DNA from: Martensiomyces pterosporus
Taxonomy: Eukaryota > Kickxellomycota > Kickxellomycetes > Kickxellales > Kickxellaceae
NCBI GenBank assembly: GCA_025201845.1
Contig: MU603993.1
Coordinates: 23,758 to 87,757, forward strand
Direction of reading: 5' to 3'
DNA length: 64,000 nucleotides
A program made the position numbers and the translations under genes. Positions 49,966 to 59,407 of this stretch are shown here, piece after piece (the first letter of the stretch is position 1; each line of letters opens with the position of its first letter). The notes beneath the pieces were generated by a model. The model did not search any database, had not been told where the DNA came from, and saw only the letters and a program-made list of their open reading frames with translations.

Positions 49966-50155
49966 GATTTTTGCGCAATCTGTGTCGGTTAGCTCCTGTA
50001 GCGCTCTAGAGTGTCAACGCAGGCATAGTGGAACGCAGTATACAAAGTGCGGCTGTTAGCACCAATTTTGCGCGCTCATGTTTCTCTAGATGAGGATGCT
50101 TGAGAGAATAAGCATGGAGGAGATGGCTTGTATGAGGAGATGGCTTAATGGCACC
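49966..50155. promoter_or_regulatory. upstream region of the TMEM94-like gene
   Basis: 190 bp between the TMEM94-like start and the stop of the possible 65-aa ORF. No TATA box. If the small ORF is not real, the promoter region extends to 50932. Confidence 0.3.
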
Positions 50156-50353
50156 TTACTTTTTAGCCGTAGCTGTGGAGACGCCTATTGTTGGCGTACT
50201 GCCCTTTTCAGGCACATTGTCCCTGCCGCCCTGATCGCTGCCGGTGCTGGAAAAAGCAGGGGGTTCAGCAGCATTTTTGTGGCCGCCGCCAACGCTATAT
50301 CGCATGTCCCCCGGACGACTGCTGCCAGGGTTTGCTGCGAGCGATATATCCAT
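50156..50353 (-). CDS. possible small hydrophilic protein (65 aa)
   Basis: Not recognised. The frame reads MDISLAANPGSSRPGDMRYS and ends in STATAKK. It is Gly/Ser/Asn/Pro-rich, nearly free of large hydrophobics and probably disordered. It is listed because a good minus-strand TATA (50471-50477) sits 120 bp upstream and the sequence is clean and hydrophilic, like small stress-induced fungal proteins. It could equally be part of the TMEM94-like leader. Confidence 0.35.
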   Translation of the reverse strand: MDISLAANPGSSRPGDMRYSVGGGHKNAAEPPAFSSTGSDQGGRDNVPEKGSTPTIGVSTATAKK

Positions 50354-50932
50354 TTCTGCTAGGACGGCTCCGTGTTTTGTGGCAGTGGTAGAGGAAATAA
50401 TGAGCAGAGCACGGAGGAGACAGGAAGGGGTGCTGCTACTTGGGATCGATCATAGCACGAGCCCTGTTAATTATATACAGCACGGTGTGTATTTGTGTTG
50501 TAAATTCGCCTCTGCAAATTCAAGAGACCACGCCAGCAGGCAAAAAAAAAGAGCAACAAGGAAAGCGCAAGTAAGAGGAATAAAGGGCGTGGAGAGCGAG
50601 CGTAGGGCTTAATAAAAGGGGCCTTACAAAAGAGAAGATGGACGAAGTATTAGAATAAAGACGTGTGGCACAAAGAGAGAAAGAAAAGCACCAAAGGCGC
50701 AGACAAAGCGAGCAAGTAAAGTGGGCATGCATTCACCAAATTTTTGTATTTGGAACCCTGGCCACCAAAAGCGCGTGCAGTGCTTGGGGCCGCGTGCTTA
50801 TGCCTCGGGGTTCAGCGTGCACCCTGTGCTTCCTTGCATATATGAATGTGCCCAAGACAGTAGCACCAGCAGCAAAGTCAGCGGCAACAGCCTTCTGGAG
50901 GAGCACATCTCTGCTCGCCAGCACAGCGCGCT
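50354..50932. other. intergenic region with a minus-strand TATA box
   Basis: 579 bp between the 3' end of UVSSA and the possible 65-aa ORF. Only the TATA box and A-rich purine stretches (50540-50700) are notable. Confidence 0.4.
50471..50477 (-). promoter_or_regulatory. TATA box (minus strand)
   Basis: TATATAA read on the minus strand. It could serve the 65-aa ORF or the TMEM94-like gene. Confidence 0.45.
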
Positions 50933-52930
50933 TTAGCGAATAATTCGGCGCAGTCTGCTGTAGCTGGATGTCTTTTGTTTGCGAATGTCGATCAGCGCAC
51001 TGCTCTCAGAACTCCCCTTCCTCTTTCTTTGTGCTCGCGTTTGCACCTGCGGCAGCTGATGCCGCTGGCTGACAAGCGATTCGAGGTCCCTCCAATCGAG
51101 GTCCCCGACAGACTCCGCCGTGGCAACGGTGCTGGGCTGCGCGCTGCTTGCTGCATTCTGTACTTCGGTGCTGGCATTCTCGGAAACATCTGCTCGTGCA
51201 TCGGGAATTTCCTGCACTTGCCCATCGGCAGTCTGTGGCCGGCCCTGCTCATCTCGCGGAACCACTGGGCCGTGGTAAGGGCAAGCAACAAGGTCGCGCC
51301 GTGTGCACAGCTTTCCGTTCTTCATCGGCGCACGGCATGCCCTGATGCACGGACGGTCACTTTCCTGGCTGTTACTGCTGCCAGACGCATGTGCTTGAGC
51401 AGCATTGTAGTACACTGCACGCCTTTTCAGGCTATCCACCGCCTCGCCTGAAATCGCTGCGTCATCGCGGGCACTCCCAAGGAACCTGTGCCTGATTTCC
51501 AGCCCTGTGGTGTTGGCATCGACCACGTCTTGGTCCCAATAAAGTAAATCCGGTCCAAAATCCACTACTGGTGCTGTCTCGCGCAGCTTGTCTTCCACCG
51601 AGTTAGTAGCACTGCGCCTCTCCGCGTCCTTGCCTGCTGCTGGGCGGGCTTTACGCACTAGCCTAGGCTTGACATACGTTGGATCATCCTTCATTGCTTC
51701 CTCATCCTGAAGTGCAAACACCGCATTGCGCTTCCTGGAACCTGCAGGGTAGCCCCTCTTGTCAAACAGCGCGTCTCTTCTTCTATCGCGGAATCTGGCA
51801 AGCTCAGGGACGTCCTCAAACTCACCATCACTCCCATCGTCGCTGCCACCGTTGTTATCGAGGATTGAGAGGTCGAGCTTGAGGTCGCGGCATTTGAGCT
51901 GGGCATCTGACATCTGGCGGTTCAAACTTTCGGCAGCCTCAGCAAGCCGTTTGACATCAGGATCAATGCTAGAGTCGATGTGCGAGAGCTTTGCTAACCA
52001 CAGCTCAGCCCTAGGCACGTTTCGCCTGACGACCAGCCGCATGTTGTCACGAATGGCATCGTACACAGCCTTGTTGTCCGAGGTTTCTTCGGCATCGAGA
52101 ATTCCGTCTGGGTTCAGATCCACTTCCACGCCATACCGGTTAGCCGCCATAACGGCCAAAACATCGTCGATGTCGTCATCGCTCTCCATATTGCCATCGC
52201 GATTGCAAGCGTCGGGAATCTCGGTAGATACGGCGTCTGCCTCAGAGTCAAACAGGCCATCGACACTCGGCACCAGAATACTAAAGCACTGGTGGAGCAC
52301 GCTCAGGGTTGCGTCCATCTCTGGCTGCCGCAACGCCATATCCGCGCGCACGGAAACCAACGACCGCACCATATACTCTCGTCTATTCTCCTCACGAGCC
52401 TCGTGCGCCTGTTGAATGCGCTCTGGGTCGCTTCGCCTGTATTTCGCTGCGGCCGACGTGAAATCGATCTTCGCACAGTGCTTCAGATACCTGAACGCCA
52501 GAACCAGCCGCTGGTACGCACGGCCGAATTTCTGCACCCACGCATACACACATTCCGTCGCCAGCTGCTTGAGCCTTCTGGCATGGCCCCTGGGTAGCGG
52601 CAGCGGTCGCTGGTGGATCCCCAGCGTTAGGGAGAGGAACTGCGGCAGCTCGTCTATAAGCAGCAGCCGCAGCTGGTGTGACCGAACAAACAGCTCGTTA
52701 ATCACCTGCAAACAAGAGATCCGGATCTGCGCATGCTCCTTGCTCAGTGCTCTTAAAAGCAGCTCGAACGCTGCTGCTGTGGTCTCAGGTGGCCCATCTC
52801 TGCACGCTCGCTTCAGCTCGCAAAGCTTGGCATGGTCAGGCGTGTCCCGCCCCGTTGTCGTCAACTCTGTCACCAGCGCCGACAGGCGAGAGGCTGGCAA
52901 CTCCACTTTGGCGGCGCCTCCAGTAGACAT
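50933..52930 (-). CDS. UVSSA: UV-stimulated scaffold protein A homologue (UVSSA)
   Basis: Scaffold of transcription-coupled repair that brings TFIIH to stalled RNA polymerase II. The 665-aa protein (human 709) has a VHS-like helical N-terminal domain at about 1-190 (LLLRALSKEHAQIRISCLQV, NELFVRSHQLRLLL, YAWVQKFGRAYQRLVLAFRY). The middle is acidic, with EFEDVPEL (F371, V374) shaped like the TFIIH p62-binding F-x-x-V motif of UVSSA. The C-terminal DUF2043 zinc-binding region at about 525-565 reads CRAPMKNGKLCTRRD, ACPYHGPVVPRDEQGRP, with the Cys/Cys/Cys/His ligands in place. The C-terminus is basic. Ascomycete yeasts generally lack the family. Single exon. Confidence 0.9.
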   Translation of the reverse strand: MSTGGAAKVELPASRLSALVTELTTTGRDTPDHAKLCELKRACRDGPPETTAAAFELLLRALSKEHAQIRISCLQVINELFVRSHQLRLLLIDELPQFLSLTLGIHQRPLPLPRGHARRLKQLATECVYAWVQKFGRAYQRLVLAFRYLKHCAKIDFTSAAAKYRRSDPERIQQAHEAREENRREYMVRSLVSVRADMALRQPEMDATLSVLHQCFSILVPSVDGLFDSEADAVSTEIPDACNRDGNMESDDDIDDVLAVMAANRYGVEVDLNPDGILDAEETSDNKAVYDAIRDNMRLVVRRNVPRAELWLAKLSHIDSSIDPDVKRLAEAAESLNRQMSDAQLKCRDLKLDLSILDNNGGSDDGSDGEFEDVPELARFRDRRRDALFDKRGYPAGSRKRNAVFALQDEEAMKDDPTYVKPRLVRKARPAAGKDAERRSATNSVEDKLRETAPVVDFGPDLLYWDQDVVDANTTGLEIRHRFLGSARDDAAISGEAVDSLKRRAVYYNAAQAHASGSSNSQESDRPCIRACRAPMKNGKLCTRRDLVACPYHGPVVPRDEQGRPQTADGQVQEIPDARADVSENASTEVQNAASSAQPSTVATAESVGDLDWRDLESLVSQRHQLPQVQTRAQRKRKGSSESSALIDIRKQKTSSYSRLRRIIR

Positions 52931-53540
52931 TTGTTCATTTGGTCAACAGCACGCTAAGGCGAAGGTAAAAAGTAAGGCTGCACAAAAATACAAAAAGCGC
53001 CTCACTGCGGAGCAAAGAGCGCCTTTGTCAGAAAGGGCGCCGTGGGTTTCAGACATTGCCCTGTAAACGCGGCTTTTGCCACGTGCACTGGCACTTGGGC
53101 GCCGGTGTTCCCCATAAGCGGTGCAGATGGGGATGGCCGCAGCACGGAGCATAAATTGCGGAGGCTTCCGGCAGCCAGTGGGGGAAAACTCATACTTACC
53201 TAGGCTTGGGGGCATGTGATCATGAAGGCGTGCTCCCCAGTTGATCTGCCAGGCATTGCACGAAGCCCGGCGGAGCAGCTGGGAATGGGTTTTACAACCC
53301 ATCTCCGTGCTGTAATTTTTTGATGTGGAGCCATTCGCTTGGCTCCGGAACCACCAACACACAACACAACACAACACAACACGAAACAGCAAAGAGAGAG
53401 GTCACCAGGGGGCTGGATTTCAGCATGGCGGCAAGCCTTCGTGCTGCATCGATTGGCGCCTTTGCGGGGCAGCATGTGGGCAGTGCTGATGCAGAATGGC
53501 GCTTTATTGTACATGAATCAAGACGGGCTGCTACAGATGG
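52931..53540. promoter_or_regulatory. upstream region of UVSSA
   Basis: 610 bp between the UVSSA start and the 3' end of the kinase gene. Contains an ACACA microsatellite. No TATA box or other gene. Confidence 0.4.
53351..53384 (+). repeat. microsatellite (CAACA)n
   Basis: About five to six copies of CAACA in a row, then CGAAAC. Intergenic. Confidence 0.8.
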
Positions 53541-54449
53541 CTATACTCTGTTTCCCTCAGGTCCGGCATCACCACCGCCGGTGCCGTGCATTGCTTGGTC
53601 CTCAGTCTCAGTCGACAGCAGGAACGGGTGGCGCCTGAGCTGGTGCCACGGCATGCGCTTGGCCGGGTCGCGCTGGAGCAGCCCATGCAAGAACGACTTT
53701 AGATGCGCCGGGATCTGCTTGGGCCAAATGATGTCCTCCTCCATGATGTTATGCTTGAGATCAGCCAGGCTGTTCGTCCTAAACGGCGTCTTGCCGACAA
53801 ACAGCTCGTACAGCACCACACCAAGTGACCACAAATCAGCCTTATTCGTATACCGCGACTTTCTCAGCATCTCGGGCGCCATATACAGCGGAGTCCCCTT
53901 GAGCGTATGCACATACAGCGGCTTCCCATCTTTTGTGAGCTGCGTTGCCAGTCCCAAGTCGCACAGCTTCACCCTGCCATCGGGGCCAATGAGCGCATTG
54001 GGCAGCTTGATATCGTGGTGGACGACGCCCAGCGAGTGCAGATATTTGAGTGCGGCCACCAGCTGCAAAGCAATCGTCCGCACCTCCTCCATCTTCAAGT
54101 ACCCGCCCTTGCGCTTCAAGTACACGGACAGGTCGCACTTGCAGTACTCCAGAACGATGTAAATATCAGTGTCGGTCTCAAAGTACTCGATGAGGCGGAT
54201 GATGTGCGGGTGGTTGAGCTGCTGCAGGAGCCGCATTTCCTCGCGGTATGTTTCGATTTCGACCTTTTTGCGGTTCTGCTTGCTGATGATTTTCATCGCC
54301 ACGATGACCCCGGAGCGTCGGTGGATGGCTTTGAACACCTTGCCGTACTGCCCTTCGCCTATGAGCTGGAGGAGAATGTAACGCTCTATCAGTCTCCTTG
54401 GGTCGTCCGCGAAGTGCATTGCTGTCAGGTGGTGTCTCGCGTCCGCCAT
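53541..54449 (-). CDS. Fused/STK36-like protein kinase, catalytic motifs altered
   Basis: A 302-aa kinase domain with little else. Start MADARHHLTAMHFADDPR; a TTTGCAG acceptor-like site lies 12 bases upstream of the ATG, so a 5' leader intron or an upstream exon is possible. Seen: LIGEGQYGKVFKA, VAMKIISK with the ATP-binding Lys, YREEMRLLQQLNHPHIIRL, VVHHDIKLPNALI, KLCDLGLATQ, KGTPLYMAPEML, ADLWSLGVVLYELFVGKTPF and LLQRDPAKRMPWHQL. The last three resemble STK36/Fused more than PLK or NEK kinases. HRD reads HHD (H145) and DFG reads DLG. The Asp residues (146, 164), Lys and Glu needed for catalysis are all present, so it may still be active. The STK36 C-terminal extension is missing. Confidence 0.8.
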   Translation of the reverse strand: MADARHHLTAMHFADDPRRLIERYILLQLIGEGQYGKVFKAIHRRSGVIVAMKIISKQNRKKVEIETYREEMRLLQQLNHPHIIRLIEYFETDTDIYIVLEYCKCDLSVYLKRKGGYLKMEEVRTIALQLVAALKYLHSLGVVHHDIKLPNALIGPDGRVKLCDLGLATQLTKDGKPLYVHTLKGTPLYMAPEMLRKSRYTNKADLWSLGVVLYELFVGKTPFRTNSLADLKHNIMEEDIIWPKQIPAHLKSFLHGLLQRDPAKRMPWHQLRRHPFLLSTETEDQAMHGTGGGDAGPEGNRV

Positions 54450-54773
54450 GCTGCCAGAACCTGCAAACGAAAACAAATGTAAATAAAGGCCAACAGACGA
54501 GAGAGAGGGAGCGCCAAATGCCAGAGCGAAAGCAGGCTGTTGTGTGGCCATGCGATTCAGCTCAGCTCGGCAGCGCTGAAAGGAGCACGGAAAGGAGCCA
54601 CAACAGCAAACTGCACGGGGATGTTCAAATGGGCGGGGGTTTGGTGTTGGATGCACACGGTGCCAAAAGCGGAATCGGTGGAAGCGTCGAAAGAACAGCG
54701 GATTTATTCGTGGAATGGCAATGGAGTGAGCTTGGAACAACAGCTAAAACCCACTGGGAAAAAGGAAAAACGA
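54450..54773. promoter_or_regulatory. upstream region of the Fused-like kinase
   Basis: 324 bp up to the stop of the GPI-anchored protein gene. The minus strand has an acceptor-like TTTGCAG ending at 54461. The kinase frame is open to 54740 without coding character. Confidence 0.35.
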
Positions 54774-55340
54774 TTAGAACAGGGCAGCAAGGCCAGCAAG
54801 TGAAAGACCCAGGACAGCAGCGAGCTTGCTGTTGTTGGAGGCGGCAGCGTTCTTGCTTGTGGTGGTAGCAGCAGTGGTGGAAGCGGCAGTGGTGGAAGCA
54901 GCGTTCTTAGCGTCCGACGAGTTAGGGTGCGAAGCAGAGGCAGCACCAGTACCAGAGGCAGTGCCAGAGGCAGTGCCAGAGGTGGTGGGGGTAGCAGTGG
55001 CAGAGGGAGAGGCCGAGGTGGGGGCAGCAGTGGCCGAGGGAGATGCCGAGGTGGGGGCAGCAGTGGCCGAGGGAGAAGCAGACGCAGACCCAGATGCAGA
55101 GGCCGCGGTAGTGGTAGGTTTGGCATTACCAGGGCGGAGCATGCAGTGGATCATATCGGGACCCATGGTCATGCAGTACTGGTCGGATGCGCACTTCTTG
55201 GTAGCCCAGGCACCGCCGTTGCAGTACTTGAGGACGGAGTCGTCGCCGTCGACGCACTGGAACTGGTTGTTCTGGCACGACTGGCCGTTGGCGATGACGG
55301 CAAGAGCAGCAATGGAAACGAGGCTGATAGAGCGGAGCAT
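54774..55340 (-). CDS. secreted cysteine-rich, GPI-anchored protein (188 aa)
   Basis: A small wall- or surface-type protein. Signal peptide MLRSISLVSIAALAVIANG is cleaved near residue 19. A compact domain with six cysteines (SCQNNQFQCVDGDDS, YCNGGAWATKKCASDQYC, IHC) follows to about residue 67 and resembles small chitin-binding (CBM19-like) modules, which I cannot confirm. A mucin-like Ser/Thr/Ala/Pro linker contains three copies of an 11-residue unit (ASPSATAAPTS), the last one diverged, then an SGTASGTASGT run. The C-terminus (NNSKLAAVLGLSLAGLAALF) has a small-residue cleavage site and a hydrophobic tail, as GPI-anchor signals have. Single exon. O-glycosylation of the linker is likely. Confidence 0.82.
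   Translation of the reverse strand: MLRSISLVSIAALAVIANGQSCQNNQFQCVDGDDSVLKYCNGGAWATKKCASDQYCMTMGPDMIHCMLRPGNAKPTTTAASASGSASASPSATAAPTSASPSATAAPTSASPSATATPTTSGTASGTASGTGAASASHPNSSDAKNAASTTAASTTAATTTSKNAAASNNSKLAAVLGLSLAGLAALF
54994..55090 (-). repeat. 33-bp in-frame tandem repeat in the GPI-anchored protein
   Basis: Nearly three copies of a 33-base unit (GAGGTGGGGGCAGCAGTGGC core on the plus strand) encode the 11-residue Ser/Thr/Pro repeat. Copies differ at only a few bases. Expected to vary in number between strains. Confidence 0.8.
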
Positions 55341-55855
55341 GGCTTGTTTTGTTTGTAGCTACAAAGAACTGCTGCAAGGGGCGGGGGCTAGACGAGAGCC
55401 GATGGCTATAGAGGGTGGAATTAAAATATAACGAAAGGACAACAACAGAGAAGAAAGGGGGCCAAGGAGAACGAGAGCAGGCGCTTTTATCTGCGCTGTG
55501 GACATTCCTTTGCCCTTCCACCGCCGCACGCCCTTTGCTCTTCATTAGGAAGCCATGGAACGTTGAGAAGGAAAATGGAAAGATGCCTGCCGCCTCAGGG
55601 GTGATTTCATTCGCCAGCGTGTCAAATCGTCCAAGCGGGCGGCGTTTGGCAGGCGAAGGACGCAAATCGAGCGTCGGACGTGCATGAGCATCAGCACCCC
55701 ACACTTGACCACCACAAACCACATGAGCATGACGTGGGTTTGGTTTAGACCCAGAGAGCAGTGTGCACGGTGCTGCCATTAAGCGATTTATAGAGACACC
55801 ATTAAAAACGAGAGCACGTCTCGACAGGTGAGCAGGGCTAGCACTAGAAAACTAG
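55341..55855. promoter_or_regulatory. upstream region of the GPI-anchored protein gene
   Basis: 515 bp. A weak AT-rich TATATTTT (minus strand) lies near 55423-55431. No other gene is supported. Confidence 0.35.
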
Positions 55856-56317
55856 CTACTTTTTGAGCGAGGGGTTCTCAAGGATCTCGACGCGGTAGCC
55901 GTCGGGGTCGGCAATGAAGGCAATGTGCTTCATGCGGCCATCCTGGGGGCGCTTAATGAAATTGACGCCCAGCTGCTCAAAGCGGTCGCAGGCAGCCTGC
56001 AAGTCATCGACAGTGATGGCAATATGGCCGTAGCCACCGATGTCGCCATTGCCCGTGTTGTAAGCGAACTCGGCATCATCCTCGGTGCCGTGGTTGTGGG
56101 TGAGCTCCAGAAGGCCCTGGCGTCCAAGGCGAACCAGTCCCTGGGAGGCGGGGTCCTCGTAGCCCAGGAAGTACAGGGAGAACTTTGCCTCGGGGCTGTG
56201 GTGCTCCTCAATGAGCTTCATGCCAAGCGCCTCGGTGTAGAACTTGATCGAGGCCTTGGGGTCCTTGATGCGGTACATGGTGTGGTTGTACCTGTAAGTA
56301 GAGAGATCAGTGGTCAT
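55856..56317 (-). CDS. GLO1: glyoxalase I (lactoylglutathione lyase)
   Basis: Converts the methylglyoxal-glutathione adduct to S-lactoylglutathione. Start MTTDLSTYRYNHTMYRI gives 153 aa, a single-domain, dimer-forming type like human GLO1 (184 aa), not the fused two-domain yeast enzyme (326 aa). Metal and substrate positions: YNHTMYRIKD (His at the first ligand position), GLLELTHNHGTEDD (Glu), YGHIAITVDDLQAACDRFE (His), and DPDGYRVEIL (Glu). FYTEALGMKLIEE and KFSLYFLGYEDP also match. The upstream frame to 56419 contains MRHWRAALSATQQLRK, which would make a mitochondrial leader, so a longer isoform is possible. A chance acceptor-like TTACAG within YRY is not used, since the read-through fits the family. 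Confidence 0.92.
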   Translation of the reverse strand: MTTDLSTYRYNHTMYRIKDPKASIKFYTEALGMKLIEEHHSPEAKFSLYFLGYEDPASQGLVRLGRQGLLELTHNHGTEDDAEFAYNTGNGDIGGYGHIAITVDDLQAACDRFEQLGVNFIKRPQDGRMKHIAFIADPDGYRVEILENPSLKK

Positions 56318-59300
56318 TTTGCGAAGCTGCTGTGTTGCACTCAAGGCTGCTCTCCAATGGCGCATATAGCAAATGCGAGGGGAAAGAGGCGCAAAGGCGG
56401 AAGGGTTGGTAAGAAGCAAGAGAAGAAAAAGAGACAGGCTGATGGCGCTGGCTCTTGCAGATTGAGATTACTAATCGCCCACAGCCGCGGTACAGCGCCC
56501 AAGCAAAATTGCGTCGCCAGAGCGCGAACCGGCGAAACCCCTACTCCACTTTTCCCGGCCCAACACCGAAGGGGGCGGAAGCCGAGCCGAGCCGAGGTCC
56601 GGGGATGTGTGATCTGTGGATTACAAGATCACTGCATGCAGAGGCACAGCTCCTAGGCTTTTCTGGGCAGTCACTGAGGGCAGAAGGGCAGGGGCCGTGC
56701 GCGTGTATTTTCGCTGGGTGCTGGAGTTCATGGATTTTTGGCGCGCATAAAGGGGGCAGCTCTGGGCACTACCAGGCACGGGACCAAACATGGTTTCAAG
56801 GTGGAATACCGCCACCATCATCTGCGCTGGCAGAGAGCGTGCGTGGGGGCTGAGGGTGGGGGATGGGAGGATCGCCGGGTGCTTGATGTCTTTGGCGACA
56901 TGCAACATACCGGGTGGAATTGGGCCCCGGCATCGAAAGCAATTCCAACAGACAGCCAGGCGCACTGGTTCAGTTCGCATTTGCAGCGCAGAGCAATGGC
57001 TGTTTGAATGGCCCACAAGGGCAATTCCTGCGAATTCCTCGCGCATGTCCATGACTGGGCAGTTACAGCATGCGTTTGCATGGCACATCAATCCTGATTC
57101 TGAATTTGCGCGCAACCGATGTGTATTTATTTCGACACGACTTGTGCACAATGCAGGCGGATTGGCGAAAGTGTGGCTCAGTGCTGGGCATTTTGGAGGA
57201 CAATGTAAACATACTTGCTTTCGCCATATTTAGCGTTGTCCCCCTGCCATTCGAAAACAATGGACAAGATAAGCGGGCCACCGCCGCCTGTGTGTGCCGG
57301 CAACAAGCGTCGCATGGATGTTTATGCCCGCTTGTTTTCTTAGCAGCAGCTAACTTGCTTGGTAAACAAATGGCTGTGGTTTGTAGACTTCAACCCTAAC
57401 AGCGAGGGCAGGCGATGTTTTGATTTGCCGATTCATAAATAGAATACACCTCTACAACAACAACACCGGCGGCGGCGGCAGCCTCATTCATGAAAGCTGG
57501 GCTGGGCTGGGGCTCGGTCCAGCCAGAGGGGCTGGAGCTGCGCCAGCGCCGAGCTCCAGTGGCGAGAGAAGGGAAGGGAAAACAAGCAGGATACAGGAAT
57601 TTCTTTGCATGGTGCGCAGCAGCTGCCGGGTTTCTGCGGCCATTATTGGGATAAGTGTGGGTGGTATTTTTGGGCAAGGTCTGTAGGTACGAAGTGCAGC
57701 GGCTGGTCAAGAGGCAGGGGATGTGTAGGTGTGTGTCTCGGTACATGGAATGAATGCAGCTCTATTGCGTATGAATGGGGCGCAAATGCGTACCAATCAT
57801 TGCGGCAACATGTGCATCATGTTGAGAGGTGCGAGCATGGATTTCGTTTTCTGCATTTCGCGCTTGAAATAAAAATAAGAAAAACCCGGGACCACGCTCA
57901 CACAAAAGGCATTGCTGATCCTGCCCCCACCCACACACACACTCTCACGCAGCAAGCTTCGTTTCCGCTCCGCCACACTTGCTCGGCAGTAACAGCAGCA
58001 GCATGGGGACATACGCATCCCATGTCATGCCATGTCATGCCATGTTCCTGTCTTATCCGGCCATCATACTTGAAATCATAGGCAGCCTCAGTTCCACCAT
58101 TGACCAGGCGAATTTGCGGAAGAGCTGAAGGAGCAGCAGTCCTGTGGGGTCAACTCGCTGGTTTCTCTGTAGCTTCTTTATGGCGGCTAATGACAACGCC
58201 AATGGCAATGGGTGCAGCGACGTGTCTGGGAGATGAAAAGGGGATTCGCCAAGACGATCACATCGAACACGCTTGCAATTCTTCATTTAGCTCTTATTAA
58301 GAGGCATCTGCAGACTGGCACGCTTCTACCGCTGTGGTTGTGCCGTGCTCATACATATACACATGTATGCGCATTGGGTGCTTGCAGTGGTGGTGGCAGA
58401 TGCCTAAAGCCGAAATCGGCGCCTATCATCGCAATGACCGAGGAAGCAGCACACTGCACAGCCCCGTCCTTTTCCAGCCCCGCCGCCGTCCCACACCGTG
58501 TGCAGGCACAGCACTCGCTGTGTGTAGCATGATGCTTCTCGGCACACATAAGGCCCATGGGGTTTTTCTCATACATGCCTCTTTTTCTCCCCTCGCACTG
58601 CATGTGCTTTTGTGATAAGCAGGTGGGTATTAATAGGCATCAGGCAAGCAGGCTGGCTGGCTAAGCAATGGGAATTGATCTGTTTCCATGTAAAAGTAAT
58701 AACGGCCAGCTGCAATGGCTGTGGTTCAAACCCACCCCTCTCCACTGCCCAGGGGGTGTCGTCCACCCCCTCTCGCGACACCCATGCTGGAGCCCATCCC
58801 GCCTGTTATTTTTCTTTTCTTTTTTCTTCCTTCTCCAAACAAAGAAACGCCGTTTTGTATCAATGCAGTCAGACTAAAAACTGCAGACTATAAAAGCCAA
58901 GAGCCGCAACACGCCAGTGCCCCTGCTCGCTCTCGTGTGGTTGAGATTGATGACTTCTGCCTCCCCTCCCCCACCGCAAACCTCGCCCACCCACTCTTCA
59001 GCCTTAGCATTCTATTCTATTCCATCCTTCTCATTGCTCAATAGCCACCTCAAATCCATCCGTCCCTTCTTTTTTTTCCTGGTGCTGACCGCGCATTTGG
59101 TACTCGCCCCCCATTCACATCCACACAAGAGGGGCTAGTGCTGCTAGGACGTTCGCTCCTCGCCTTTGTTTTGCACCTTCGCTTGGGATCCGTTTCTTGA
59201 TTTCTTTCTGGAATCCAATTCAGCGCTCTTCTTCCTAAATCCTCTTGCTGCTGAGCCTTGGCTATTCCCGCACCCATCCGCCCAGTTCTGTTTCGTACAA

Positions 59301-59407
59301 ATACTACACCGCCCCCCACCTCAATCTGCCACGCTAGTTAAGCAGAACTCTTGCTCGCCCACGCATCGCACGCCAGTCTGTCCGCATTCTTTCTTTTCTT
59401 TCTGCCA
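56318..59407. promoter_or_regulatory. 3.1-kb divergent intergenic region GLO1 / SWIRM gene
   Basis: The largest gene-free stretch in the window. Frames here are short and without motifs. It holds the TATA box of the SWIRM gene near 58889, a long pyrimidine-rich leader (58920-59400), and a small CATGTCATGC direct repeat near 58022-58046. No tRNA or repeat family is recognised. Confidence 0.4.
58889..58896 (+). promoter_or_regulatory. TATA box of the SWIRM gene
   Basis: TATAAAAG, followed by about 490 nt of C/T-rich leader before the ATG at 59408. Confidence 0.55.

Noticed and set aside
56270..56320. Intron acceptor (TTACAG) inside the start of glyoxalase I
   Set aside because: Read-through gives TDLSTYRYNHTMYR, which aligns with the N-terminus of known glyoxalase I proteins, so splicing there is unnecessary.
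58650..58745. tRNA-like signals: an A-box-like TGGCTAAGCAATGG and a B-box-like GGTTCAAACCC
   Set aside because: No acceptor stem can be formed between the flanks, the T stem has only four pairs, and the spacing of the boxes is wrong for a tRNA without a long intron.
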